A stretch of DNA of 14,627 bases from Treponema sp. UBA1798 (GTDB taxonomy: Bacteria > Spirochaetota > Spirochaetia > Treponematales > Treponemataceae): positions 9,959 through 24,585 of the forward strand of contig DCFS01000198.1 in the NCBI GenBank assembly GCA_002319875.1. The letters are read 5' to 3'. Positions 8,268-14,571 of this stretch are shown here, in pieces. Each line of letters opens with the position of its first letter. Position 1 is the stretch's first letter. Under the pieces are notes generated by a model that saw nothing but the letters and a program-made list of their open reading frames with translations, searched no databases and had not been told where the DNA came from. A program made the translations under genes and the position numbers.

Positions 8268-8337
8268 TCATACGGGATGTTTTCAAAACGCTACATTGAT
8301 CAGTTATCCTGGTGTGATATGTTCATTTATTTATTAT

Positions 8338-8589
8338 CTATTTGACTGTTGACGGTTTATCAGACGTTTCTTTTTTCCAGTTATGTATAAATGTTTCGTA
8401 TGCGGCTATTTCTGCAGAAATTACCTGATCCTGAAGTGATCCCCGGCCTTCCCAATTATTGTCTTCTATATTATAGAGTGCCTTCAAAGTTTCCTGAAGC
8501 ATATCTACAGTAAGAGCTGGATCACGTGCCCGCCTGCGTTCGAGTCCACGCAATTCTTCATCATAAATTTCATTGTACTTATTGTTCAT
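8338..8589 (-). CDS. Small conserved-looking acidic protein of unknown function
   Basis: An 83-residue protein that I do not recognise. It is rich in charged residues, with a strongly basic ERRRARDP motif (residues 16-23) after an acidic N-terminus, then a helical-looking stretch (TVDMLQETLKALYNIEDNNW), a WEGRGS turn and another helix (SAEIAAYETFIHNW). It has no signal peptide or membrane segment and is presumably cytoplasmic, possibly binding a protein or nucleic acid. The frame extends to a TTG at 8649, but a good minus-strand promoter (TTGCAA at 8649-8644, 17 bases, TATTAT at 8626-8621) predicts transcription starting near 8614, which leaves ATG 8589 with a 25-base leader containing GAAGAAA. 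It is divergent from trpR and convergent with the transporter operon. Confidence 0.7.
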   Translation of the reverse strand: MNNKYNEIYDEELRGLERRRARDPALTVDMLQETLKALYNIEDNNWEGRGSLQDQVISAEIAAYETFIHNWKKETSDKPSTVK

Positions 8590-8609
8590 TATTTCTTCAG
8601 CCGGTATCA

Positions 8610-8649
8610 TACTGTTTTCTATAATACAGTACGGAATAGACTTTTGCAA
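8610..8649. promoter_or_regulatory. Overlapping divergent promoters with an inverted repeat (small gene / trpR)
   Basis: Leftward: TTGCAA (8644-8649), 17 bases, TATTAT read on the minus strand at 8621-8626. Rightward: a perfect TATAAT at 8620-8625 without a good -35. The two -10 elements overlap base for base on opposite strands, so the promoters should exclude each other. An inverted repeat TACTGT...ACAGTA (8610-8615 and 8626-8631, ten bases apart) brackets them and is a candidate operator for the adjacent TrpR-family protein; it resembles, but does not match, the ACTAGT core of the enterobacterial trp operator. Confidence 0.55.
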
Positions 8650-8984
8650 TGAGTTATAGTATAGTATTTCCTATGGAACAGGACAAACAGAACACTCCTG
8701 AAGTTCTCGAAGCGAGTTTCAGGGAAATGTGTGATTTACTTGCAGGGACGAATGATCCTCTGTTTATTTACGATTTCTTGGTCTGCCTGTTTACCCCGGC
8801 TGAACGTAGGGATTTCGCGAATCGATGGCTTCTGGTAAAAGAAATGGATAAAGGCAGAACCCAGCGTGAGATTGCTCATATGTTTGGTATGTCGTTGTGC
8901 AAGATTACCCGCGGTTCCAAGGAATTGAATAAGACTGGTAGTGCATTCCGCAGAATGCTTGATATCCTTTATAATAAAAAGTAG
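8649..8984 (+). CDS. trpR: TrpR-family transcriptional regulator
   Basis: Predicted helix-turn-helix DNA-binding protein of the Trp repressor superfamily, 111 residues as in the family. The core aligns well with E. coli TrpR: FTPAERRDFANRW corresponds to LTPDEREALGTRV, TQREIAHMFG to the first helix of the DNA reader, and KITRGSKEL to the recognition helix ATITRGSNSL. Both arginines that hold tryptophan in TrpR are kept (Arg59 for Arg54, Arg88 for Arg84) and Thr49 stands for Thr44, but Ser88 is replaced by Glu92, so tryptophan as ligand is plausible, not certain. The YerC/YecD branch is the main alternative. ATG 8649 is used; Met9 (8673) is possible and neither has a clear ribosome-binding site. 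No trp genes are in view. It probably controls its own shared promoter region. Confidence 0.78.
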   Translation: MSYSIVFPMEQDKQNTPEVLEASFREMCDLLAGTNDPLFIYDFLVCLFTPAERRDFANRWLLVKEMDKGRTQREIAHMFGMSLCKITRGSKELNKTGSAFRRMLDILYNKK

Positions 8985-8997
8985 GTTATATTTCAGG

Positions 8998-9035
8998 AAA
9001 CGCTGATTAAATTCACCGGAACTTAATCAGCGTTT
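8998..9035. terminator. Strong terminator between convergent trpR and ankyrin genes
   Basis: AAACGCTGATTAA (8998-9010) and TTAATCAGCGTTT (9023-9035) form a perfect 13-pair stem; the 12-base loop can add three inner pairs. On the plus strand the stem runs into TTTT, giving a proper intrinsic terminator for trpR. It lies 15 bases beyond the stop of the convergent ankyrin gene, and on that strand the stem ends in TTTCC, so it may stop both transcripts, less efficiently leftward. Confidence 0.85.
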
Positions 9036-9050
9036 TAGCAGCATATTTCG

Positions 9051-11840
9051 TTAGTTTTTCAGCAATTGTGCTATTTCAGGGCGTTGCCAGTTTACGGCGA
9101 TGTCATAGGCAGTCTCTCCGGAAATATTCTTTATGGTCCGGTCAAGGCCAACTTTTATCAGTTTGGCAACTGTATCCGCTGTGGCGGTTTTTGCAGCATA
9201 ATGGAGAATACCATTACCTTTTATATCAGTTTTTGTTCCTGCATATTTTACCATATATCCCAGCGCGATACCGTCTTTTTGAGCCATTGCAAGGGTCAGG
9301 GAACATGAACCACTGGAGTCTATTGTAATAAAGGGATTGGCACCATTCGCAAGTAATTCTTCGGTAATATCATTCTTTCCGGCAGAAACAGCGAGTGCCA
9401 GCGGTGTATATCCTTTTGCGTTGCGGTTATCTGCAGGATACCCGTCCTTTAAGAGAGCAGTCAGAATGTCTGGGCGTATGTCGTTTTGGATTGCGATATG
9501 GATAATTGTGTTACCGTCTGAGTCTGTTATATTTCTGTCTTTCCCTGCAGCTGCGCGTATGACAGTTTCGTTCTGTTTCAGCGACAGGGAAAATGGTGTG
9601 TTGCCATTTATATCTCGGGATAGAGGATTACCTCCAACCTTGTAGATCATTTCGATAATGGGGACACTTCCTGTAAGGACTGCTTCATGTGATGCATTTT
9701 TTCCATCCATTTCCTGGATATTCGGATTTGCACCGGCATCCAGCATTAGTGAAATAACATCCTGATTCTGGCTGCGGATGGCATCGATGAGGATTGTGCG
9801 ACCTGTTGCATCGGCTATATTCGGATTTGCGCTATTTTCGAGCAGCAGCTGCGTCATTTCTTTTTTACCGCTCAGAGCAGCTTCCGCCAGAGGTGTCATT
9901 CCCGCTGTGTTCTGTGCATTAATATCAAGTCCTATGTCGATAAGTCTTTGTGCAGAATGAACTGAATTCCACCGGCCTGCGGTATGAAGCGGTGTACTGC
10001 CCAGGTGATCTCGTACCGTTTTTGTTGCACCGCCTTTTATAAGAATGTCTATAATTTTTGTGTCATCGGTTTTGGCCGCATTGAACAGAGCTGTTTCGCC
10101 GTTGGCATTCATTTTGTCAGGATCTGCCCCTTTTTCAAGTATTGTGGTAACAGCCGGTTCGAGACCCCATTCTGCTGCGTAATGTAACGCTGTATTTCCG
10201 CTGCCATCTGTTGCGTTGATCGTTTTTGACGTGAGGATCCAGTCTGAAACATCTCCTCCTCTGGTAAGCGCAAGCCGGAGGGGTGAATCATTATGTGTAT
10301 TGGTTGAAAATATATTTGCATCTTTTGAAAGTAACAGTTCTCCGACATCCCGTCTGTTTTTCTGTATCGCGAGATAGAGCGGTGAATCACCAGTACTGTT
10401 ACGCATATTGATATCCCCGTTCAGGCTGAGCATATACTGGATCATTTCTACAGGAGCATCTTTCAGTATTGCCGTATGTAAAGGTGTGTTCCCTTCAGAA
10501 TCATGTGAATTTATATTGCCTGCAGTTACGATTTTTTCAACCAGCGGCTGTCCCGAAGCTAATGCTTGTGTCAGCGGTGTACGTCCCTGGACATCTTCTG
10601 CATTTATATCTGCATTATTCTGGACATAAAATTTAATATGGTCATCCAGTTTATGTTCAATAGCAACAGCGAGAGGCGTTACGCCCTGCTTGTTTCGTGC
10701 ATTTATGTCTGCTCCATATTTGACCATCTGTTCCAGTACAGGGACTTGGATTTCCATCATCGTAGCTATATGCAGCACTGTATCGCCGTACATATCTTTT
10801 GCTTTTGTATCGGCTTTATTTGAAAGTAGCAGAGTATACATCTGTTCCTGCTGCTTTTTAGGAATAATCAGAAGAAGAGGTGTTTTCCCCAGAGTATCAG
10901 CTGCATTTATATCAGCACCATGCTCCAGTAGAAGTGTTGCAATAGTGGAGTATCCATAGCGTACTGCTTCATGGAGCGGTGTCGCACCGGAAGTATCCTG
11001 TGCACTTACGGAAGCACCGTTTTCTGCAAGATATTCCGCTATACCATTTTGACCATTGGCTGCCGCGATATGAAGCGCTGTCTGACCTCCGTCGAACCGT
11101 AGAGACATATTTCGTGACAATACTGTTTCTTCGAAATAGCTGTAATCTCCCGGTACCGGTTCAGCCCCTGCTTTGAGCAGTTCGGCAGCTATCCTGACAG
11201 AAACCGCATCATCCGCATTTTTAAGGGCAATTGCCAGAGGCGTTATTCCATTTTTATCTTTTATTCCAAGCGGTAGTCCTTTCTTGATGCAATAGCCGAT
11301 AGCTTTTTCATTACGTGTTTTCACAAAATAGTGTACAATGGATTCTCCATTAAGATCTCTCAGATCTCCGCTTCGTGTTGTAATCATAATATCATAGTAG
11401 ATATCACTGCGTGCCAGCGCCATCTCGAGAGCTGAAGTACCGCTTCCGTCTTTTGTAAATATATCGCTTCCACTAGCGGCCAGATTACGTGCCGCATCAT
11501 AACTGTCATGCTTTATTGCAACATGAAGGGGAATTTCACTGTTATAATTTTTCAGTGATGTATCGGCCCCCTTTGAGATCAGAAAACTGACAAGATCTGC
11601 GTCATTTTTTAATGCAGCAAGATGAAGCACGGTGTTACCGTTTTCATCTACAGCATTGATATCAGCTTTTGTCTGAAAAAGTTTTTTCGCATCGTCGATT
11701 CGTCCTGCCTGAACAAGCGCAAGTGCGGAATTTTCATCTGATTCCTGCTTTGTCTCTTTTTTTTCCGGTTGAGAAACACAGCCGGAAAGTAAAATCAGCG
11801 AAGCAGAAATAAAAATCACCGGAAAAATATGTTTTTTCAT
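9051..11840 (-). CDS. Giant ankyrin-repeat lipoprotein
   Basis: A 929-residue membrane-anchored protein made almost wholly of ankyrin repeats. The signal peptide ends in LILLSGC, a good lipobox with Cys21 as the lipidation site, followed by a short charged linker rich in Glu, Lys and Gln. From about residue 40 to the C-terminus I count roughly 27 repeat units of about 30-34 residues, recognisable by turns such as DENGNTVLHLAA, GGQTALHIAAANGQ, GNTALHYAAEWG and GSTPLHTAGRWN; one unit near the middle of the N-terminal third is longer. No catalytic domain is visible, so the role is presumably protein binding in the periplasm or at the cell surface. AGAGGGG lies 2 bases from the first ATG (11843) and 5 from the second (11840), so I prefer the second. 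It lies 102 bases downstream of perR on the same strand without an obvious own promoter. Confidence 0.9.
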   Translation of the reverse strand: MKKHIFPVIFISASLILLSGCVSQPEKKETKQESDENSALALVQAGRIDDAKKLFQTKADINAVDENGNTVLHLAALKNDADLVSFLISKGADTSLKNYNSEIPLHVAIKHDSYDAARNLAASGSDIFTKDGSGTSALEMALARSDIYYDIMITTRSGDLRDLNGESIVHYFVKTRNEKAIGYCIKKGLPLGIKDKNGITPLAIALKNADDAVSVRIAAELLKAGAEPVPGDYSYFEETVLSRNMSLRFDGGQTALHIAAANGQNGIAEYLAENGASVSAQDTSGATPLHEAVRYGYSTIATLLLEHGADINAADTLGKTPLLLIIPKKQQEQMYTLLLSNKADTKAKDMYGDTVLHIATMMEIQVPVLEQMVKYGADINARNKQGVTPLAVAIEHKLDDHIKFYVQNNADINAEDVQGRTPLTQALASGQPLVEKIVTAGNINSHDSEGNTPLHTAILKDAPVEMIQYMLSLNGDINMRNSTGDSPLYLAIQKNRRDVGELLLSKDANIFSTNTHNDSPLRLALTRGGDVSDWILTSKTINATDGSGNTALHYAAEWGLEPAVTTILEKGADPDKMNANGETALFNAAKTDDTKIIDILIKGGATKTVRDHLGSTPLHTAGRWNSVHSAQRLIDIGLDINAQNTAGMTPLAEAALSGKKEMTQLLLENSANPNIADATGRTILIDAIRSQNQDVISLMLDAGANPNIQEMDGKNASHEAVLTGSVPIIEMIYKVGGNPLSRDINGNTPFSLSLKQNETVIRAAAGKDRNITDSDGNTIIHIAIQNDIRPDILTALLKDGYPADNRNAKGYTPLALAVSAGKNDITEELLANGANPFITIDSSGSCSLTLAMAQKDGIALGYMVKYAGTKTDIKGNGILHYAAKTATADTVAKLIKVGLDRTIKNISGETAYDIAVNWQRPEIAQLLKN

Positions 11841-11945
11841 CATTACCCCTCTAAAAATATGGCGGAGTTTTTACGCCCTAATGTATAACAAAGATACCTA
11901 TACATATAGATTATCGAGGGAAAACGTATAAGGATTAAGCTGTTT

Positions 11946-12371
11946 TTACTTTCCGGAACAATTACTGCATGTACCCCAGATGTTTGTCTGGATTTTTTGT
12001 GCAATGAAATTGTCCGGCAGCAGGCTGCAGCAGGCCGAATTAAATTTATCAAGTGTTTCTCTGTCAAATACATCAAAAACCTGTCCACACTTTAAACACT
12101 TGAAATGAAGATGTGGTGTAACGTCTGCATCATACCGGATTTTATCCTCTTCGATCTGAATTGTTTGTACAAGTCCGCAATCTGTGAAGAGTTTGAGCGT
12201 ATTGTAAATTGTTGTACGCGACAGAGTCGGATAAGCAGGTGCAAGTGCAGAAAACATCATATCTACAGTCGGATGAACAGGATGTTCACACAGATATGCA
12301 TAGATCGCTATTCTTTGTATTGAAGGCCTGATGCCCACTTCATTGATTACGGAAAAATAATTATCCGGCAT
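11946..12371 (-). CDS. perR: Fur-family peroxide-sensing repressor, PerR type
   Basis: Metal-dependent repressor of oxidative-stress genes. The 141-residue protein has the winged-helix DNA-binding half (TTIYNTLKLFTDCGLV) and a C-terminal dimerisation half with two CXXC pairs (Cys92/95, Cys135/138) for structural zinc. The regulatory metal site of B. subtilis PerR is fully present with the same spacing: His33, Asp81, His87, His89 and Asp100. The last is Asp, as in PerR, where Fur usually has Glu; this supports peroxide sensing by histidine oxidation. The frame allows ATG 12386, but an AGGAG within codons 2-3 sits 7 bases before ATG 12371, so I use the latter. The gene follows rubrerythrin on the same strand, and a PerR-like box lies in the rubrerythrin promoter. 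Confidence 0.87.
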   Translation of the reverse strand: MPDNYFSVINEVGIRPSIQRIAIYAYLCEHPVHPTVDMMFSALAPAYPTLSRTTIYNTLKLFTDCGLVQTIQIEEDKIRYDADVTPHLHFKCLKCGQVFDVFDRETLDKFNSACCSLLPDNFIAQKIQTNIWGTCSNCSGK

Positions 12372-12392
12372 CTGTATACTCCTCATTAGGAC

Positions 12393-12428
12393 GGCATTTT
12401 CAAAATCTATATAAAATTTGAAAATGCC
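12393..12428. repeat. Perfect 12-base inverted repeat upstream of perR
   Basis: GGCATTTTCAAA (12393-12404) and TTTGAAAATGCC (12417-12428) are perfectly complementary around a 12-base AT-rich centre (ATCTATATAAAA). It lies in the 75-base gap between rubrerythrin and perR, with the perR ribosome-binding site 10 bases beyond it. No T run follows in the direction of transcription, so it is unlikely to be a simple terminator. It is more likely an operator, with the centre able to hold a -10 element for perR, or an mRNA stem. Confidence 0.55.
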
Positions 12429-12443
12429 CGAGGTTATTATTAT

Positions 12444-12462
12444 ACGTTATTTGAAATAACGT
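12444..12462. repeat. Palindrome across the rubrerythrin stop codon
   Basis: ACGTTATT (12444-12451) and AATAACGT (12455-12462) pair perfectly around TGA. It covers the last codons and stop of rubrerythrin. On the message strand it is followed by an A/T stretch without a T run, so it may be a 3' stabilising hairpin; coincidence is also possible because part of it is coding. Confidence 0.35.
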
Positions 12463-12989
12463 GCAAGGAGGCCTCTAAAACCGGCACCGTGGCGGGCCTC
12501 ATCCTTAGCCATTTCATGTACTGTGTCGTGTACTGCATCGTATCCCAGTTCTTTTGCACGTTTAGCTAATTTGAACTTGCCTTCACAGGCGCCTGCTTCA
12601 GCTGCGGCACGCATTTCAATATTTTTTCGTGTTGAATTTGTAAGCACTTCACCGAGCATTTCAGCAAAACGGGAGGCATGATCAGCTTCTTCATATGCAT
12701 ACCGTTTGAAAGCTTCCGCAACTTCCGGATATCCTTCCCGTTCTGCCTGCCGTGCCATGGCTATGTACATACCGACTTCACAGCACTCCCCGTTGAAATT
12801 ATCTTTTAATCCCTGTACAACTTCTGAATCGAGATCTTTTGCTATTCCGACTGTATGCTCGCATGCAAAACCCATATCGGCTTTTTTTTCCTCGAATTTA
12901 TCTTTTGAAGCTCCGCACTGGGGACATTTTTCCGGAGGATTATCTCCTGTATACACATAACCGCAAACTTTGCAAACCCATTGTTTCAT
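12447..12989 (-). CDS. rbr: Rubrerythrin with N-terminal rubredoxin domain
   Basis: Non-haem diiron peroxidase that reduces hydrogen peroxide to water in anaerobes. The 180-residue protein starts with a rubredoxin domain (Cys6-X2-Cys9 in VCKVCGY, Cys22-X2-Cys25 in KCPQCG) and continues with a ferritin-like four-helix domain carrying NGE (Glu68), EADH (Glu101, His104) and DEARH (Glu164, His167), the expected ExxH iron ligands. The rubredoxin is at the front, the reverse of classical rubrerythrin and as in the reverse rubrerythrins of clostridia. The frame extends to 13043, but ATG 12989 has AGGAG eight bases upstream and gives the family's normal start. The electron donor, probably an NADH-dependent rubredoxin reductase, is not in the window. 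Promoter and PerR box are listed separately. Confidence 0.93.
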   Translation of the reverse strand: MKQWVCKVCGYVYTGDNPPEKCPQCGASKDKFEEKKADMGFACEHTVGIAKDLDSEVVQGLKDNFNGECCEVGMYIAMARQAEREGYPEVAEAFKRYAYEEADHASRFAEMLGEVLTNSTRKNIEMRAAAEAGACEGKFKLAKRAKELGYDAVHDTVHEMAKDEARHGAGFRGLLARYFK

Positions 12990-13068
12990 ATACTGTTCTC
13001 CTGTAAAAGATGCCTTGGAAAGGCAAAATATAAATGACTGCATAAGCAGCTTTTGTAATAAATAGCAC

Positions 13069-13085
13069 TTTGTACTAATTACAAA
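13069..13085. promoter_or_regulatory. Candidate PerR box in the rubrerythrin promoter
   Basis: TTTGTA and TACAAA flank CTAAT as a 17-base inverted repeat. The inner 15 bases, TTGTACTAATTACAA (13070-13084), follow the 7-1-7 layout of the B. subtilis PerR consensus TTATAATNATTATAA and match 11 of its 14 defined positions. The site covers the predicted transcription start (about 13083), ideal for repression. A further half-site TTTGTAAT lies at 13052-13059. Confidence 0.7.
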
Positions 13086-13089
13086 AATA

Positions 13090-13118
13090 ATATTAGAGCA
13101 TAAATATAATTATGTCAA
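13090..13118 (-). promoter_or_regulatory. Promoter of rubrerythrin
   Basis: On the minus strand a perfect TTGACA (13118-13113) is followed after 17 bases by TAATAT (13095-13090). The predicted start is near 13083, giving a leader of about 94 bases. The -35 lies only 19 bases beyond the stop codon of the upstream dehydrogenase gene. Confidence 0.7.
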
Positions 13119-13136
13119 TGCTTTTGTTTGAAAAAA

Positions 13137-14330
13137 TCAGATTACCGTTCTCGCGTTTTGGTATATTTTTAAGAGATCTTCTTTCTCAAGGGGATGAAGT
13201 GTACCTACTGTTCTTGTCTGTCCGAAGGTGCAGTTATAAGCCAGTATTTTACACTGCTCATTGGTAAGATCTATTCCCAGTTCATGTATTGAAACCGGCA
13301 TATTTATTGATTTAAAAAATGACTCCATTTTTGTTATACCTGCAAGTGCGGTTTCCTTTTCCTTTCCCGGTTCTGGTTCTGGCAGATCGAATACTTGGAT
13401 GGCAAGCTGTACGAAGCGCGGAATGTCATAAGTATATACATACCGGGCCCAGCTTGCCCATACAGCGGCAAGGCCTGCTCCGTGTGTAACGTCGAACATA
13501 CCTCCAAGTTCATGTTCCAGTTGATGTGTGGACCAATCACCGTTTCCGTATGGTCCGGTAAGTCCATTATGGGATAAACTGCCTGCCCACATGATTTCGG
13601 CACGGGCGTTATAATTATACGGCTCTCTGACAAGTAACTGTGCATTATGCATAACCGTTTTTATCAGCCCGACCGCTATTGAATCGATAAGTTGGGAATT
13701 ATCGGTACTGCTGCAAAACCACCGCTCCAACGTATGCATGATGATGTCTGTACAGCCGCTTGCCGTCTGCCATGCAGGAAGTGTAAATGTCAGTTCCGGA
13801 TTCATGATTGCAAATCTGGGGCGGCACAGATCATTGTTGTAACCCCTTTTCTGATTTTCATTTTCATTGGTTATAACTGATGAACTGCTCATTTCACTGC
13901 CTGCTGCTGCGATAGTAACGATGCAGCCGACAGGAGCACATGCTGAAGGCTTCTCCTTTTTCAGATAAATATCCCATACAGGGAACGGATTCGTAATACC
14001 ATATGCAATGGCTTTAGCTGAATCTATCACTGAACCGCCACCAACTGCAAGGAGAAAATCTACACCCTCTTTTTTACACAGGGTTATTCCTTCCTCAACT
14101 TTCGAAAGTCGGGGATTGGGTTGCACGTCGCCAAGCATAACATACGAAATTCCTGTTGAACTCAAAGAGTTCCGAACCCTGTCCAGTAGGCCTGATTTAA
14201 CTGCTGAGTGTCCTCCAAAATGGATTAGCACTTTTTTTGAATGCTGTTCTCTGATCAGCTCTCCAACGGTTTCTTCTGTTTTTCGTCCGAATATGACGCG
14301 TGTCGGTGTATAGTATTGAAAATTCTGCAT
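13137..14330 (-). CDS. Iron-type alcohol dehydrogenase, butanol dehydrogenase/YqhD group
   Basis: NAD(P)H-dependent reduction of aldehydes to alcohols in the cytoplasm, in fermentation or aldehyde detoxification. The 397-residue protein has full family length. The N-terminal opening FQYYTPTRVIFG is typical of the butanol dehydrogenase subgroup; the coenzyme-binding GGGSVIDSAKAIA is at residues 97-109. Metal ligands match E. coli YqhD and FucO by position: Asp195 and His199 (CTDIIMH), His269 (STHQLEHELGG) and His283 (DVTHGAG). No Shine-Dalgarno sequence precedes ATG 14330; instead a TATAAT ends six bases before it, pointing to a leaderless message. The gene is followed by the rubrerythrin promoter without an evident terminator between. 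Metal (Fe or Zn) and NADH/NADPH preference cannot be decided from sequence alone. Confidence 0.9.
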   Translation of the reverse strand: MQNFQYYTPTRVIFGRKTEETVGELIREQHSKKVLIHFGGHSAVKSGLLDRVRNSLSSTGISYVMLGDVQPNPRLSKVEEGITLCKKEGVDFLLAVGGGSVIDSAKAIAYGITNPFPVWDIYLKKEKPSACAPVGCIVTIAAAGSEMSSSSVITNENENQKRGYNNDLCRPRFAIMNPELTFTLPAWQTASGCTDIIMHTLERWFCSSTDNSQLIDSIAVGLIKTVMHNAQLLVREPYNYNARAEIMWAGSLSHNGLTGPYGNGDWSTHQLEHELGGMFDVTHGAGLAAVWASWARYVYTYDIPRFVQLAIQVFDLPEPEPGKEKETALAGITKMESFFKSINMPVSIHELGIDLTNEQCKILAYNCTFGQTRTVGTLHPLEKEDLLKIYQNARTVI

Positions 14331-14336
14331 GTGAAA

Positions 14337-14365
14337 ATTATAGCATGTGTTTCCGTTTCAGTGAA
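14337..14365 (-). promoter_or_regulatory. Promoter of the alcohol dehydrogenase, predicted leaderless start
   Basis: On the minus strand TTCACT (14365-14360), 17 bases and a perfect TATAAT (14342-14337). Exactly six bases (TTTCAC) separate the -10 from the ATG at 14330, so the expected +1 is the A of the start codon. No ribosome-binding site fits in this space. Confidence 0.65.
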
Positions 14366-14409
14366 GGAACTTTGAATCATAAAAATAGTCATTTTTTTTT
14401 GTTTATATA

Positions 14410-14438
14410 TTGACACAGTCTACGGTTTTCTGTATAGT
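14410..14438 (+). promoter_or_regulatory. Near-consensus promoter of tRNA-Asp
   Basis: TTGACA (14410-14415), 17 bases and TATAGT (14433-14438) form an almost perfect sigma-70 promoter. The predicted start near 14445 leaves a leader of only a few bases before the mature tRNA. A nine-base T run lies just upstream at 14392-14400. Confidence 0.85.
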
Positions 14439-14450
14439 AAACACCATCAC

Positions 14451-14525
14451 GGGGGCTTAGCGAAGCTGGTTTATCGCGCTGGCCTGTCACGCCGGAGATC
14501 ACGGGTTCGAGCCCCGTAGCTCCCG
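14451..14525 (+). tRNA. tRNA-Asp (anticodon GTC)
   Basis: All arms fold: acceptor GGGGGCT with AGCTCCC (one G-U pair), D stem GCGA/TCGC, anticodon stem CTGGC/GCCGG with loop CTGTCAC and anticodon GTC at 14486-14488, T stem ACGGG/CCCGT with loop TTCGAGC. The discriminator is G, as usual for Asp. The CCA end is not encoded and would be added by CCA transferase. Length 75 bases without CCA. Confidence 0.95.
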
Positions 14526-14530
14526 TCTAA

Positions 14531-14559
14531 CCCATTCGCTGGCGAATGGGTATTTTTTT
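14531..14559 (+). terminator. Intrinsic terminator after tRNA-Asp
   Basis: CCCATTCGC and GCGAATGGG are perfectly complementary around TG (in practice eight pairs and a four-base loop), followed by TATTTTTTT. It starts five bases beyond the tRNA-Asp end. It should end the tRNA-Asp transcript before tRNA-Pro. Confidence 0.85.
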
Positions 14560-14571
14560 CAGTGCAATTAC

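Noticed and set aside
8644..8649. TTG start for the small minus-strand protein (103 residues)
   Set aside because: These bases form the -35 element of the best promoter for the gene, so the first 20 codons would lie upstream of or at the transcript start; ATG 8589 fits better.
9066..11176. Many ORFs on the plus strand opposite the ankyrin gene
   Set aside because: They are mirror products of a repetitive coding sequence, lack ribosome-binding sites and show no domain signal.
12393..12428. Intrinsic terminator for rubrerythrin
   Set aside because: The stem is long, but no T run follows in the direction of transcription and the centre is a 12-base AT-rich stretch; operator or RNA stem is the better reading.
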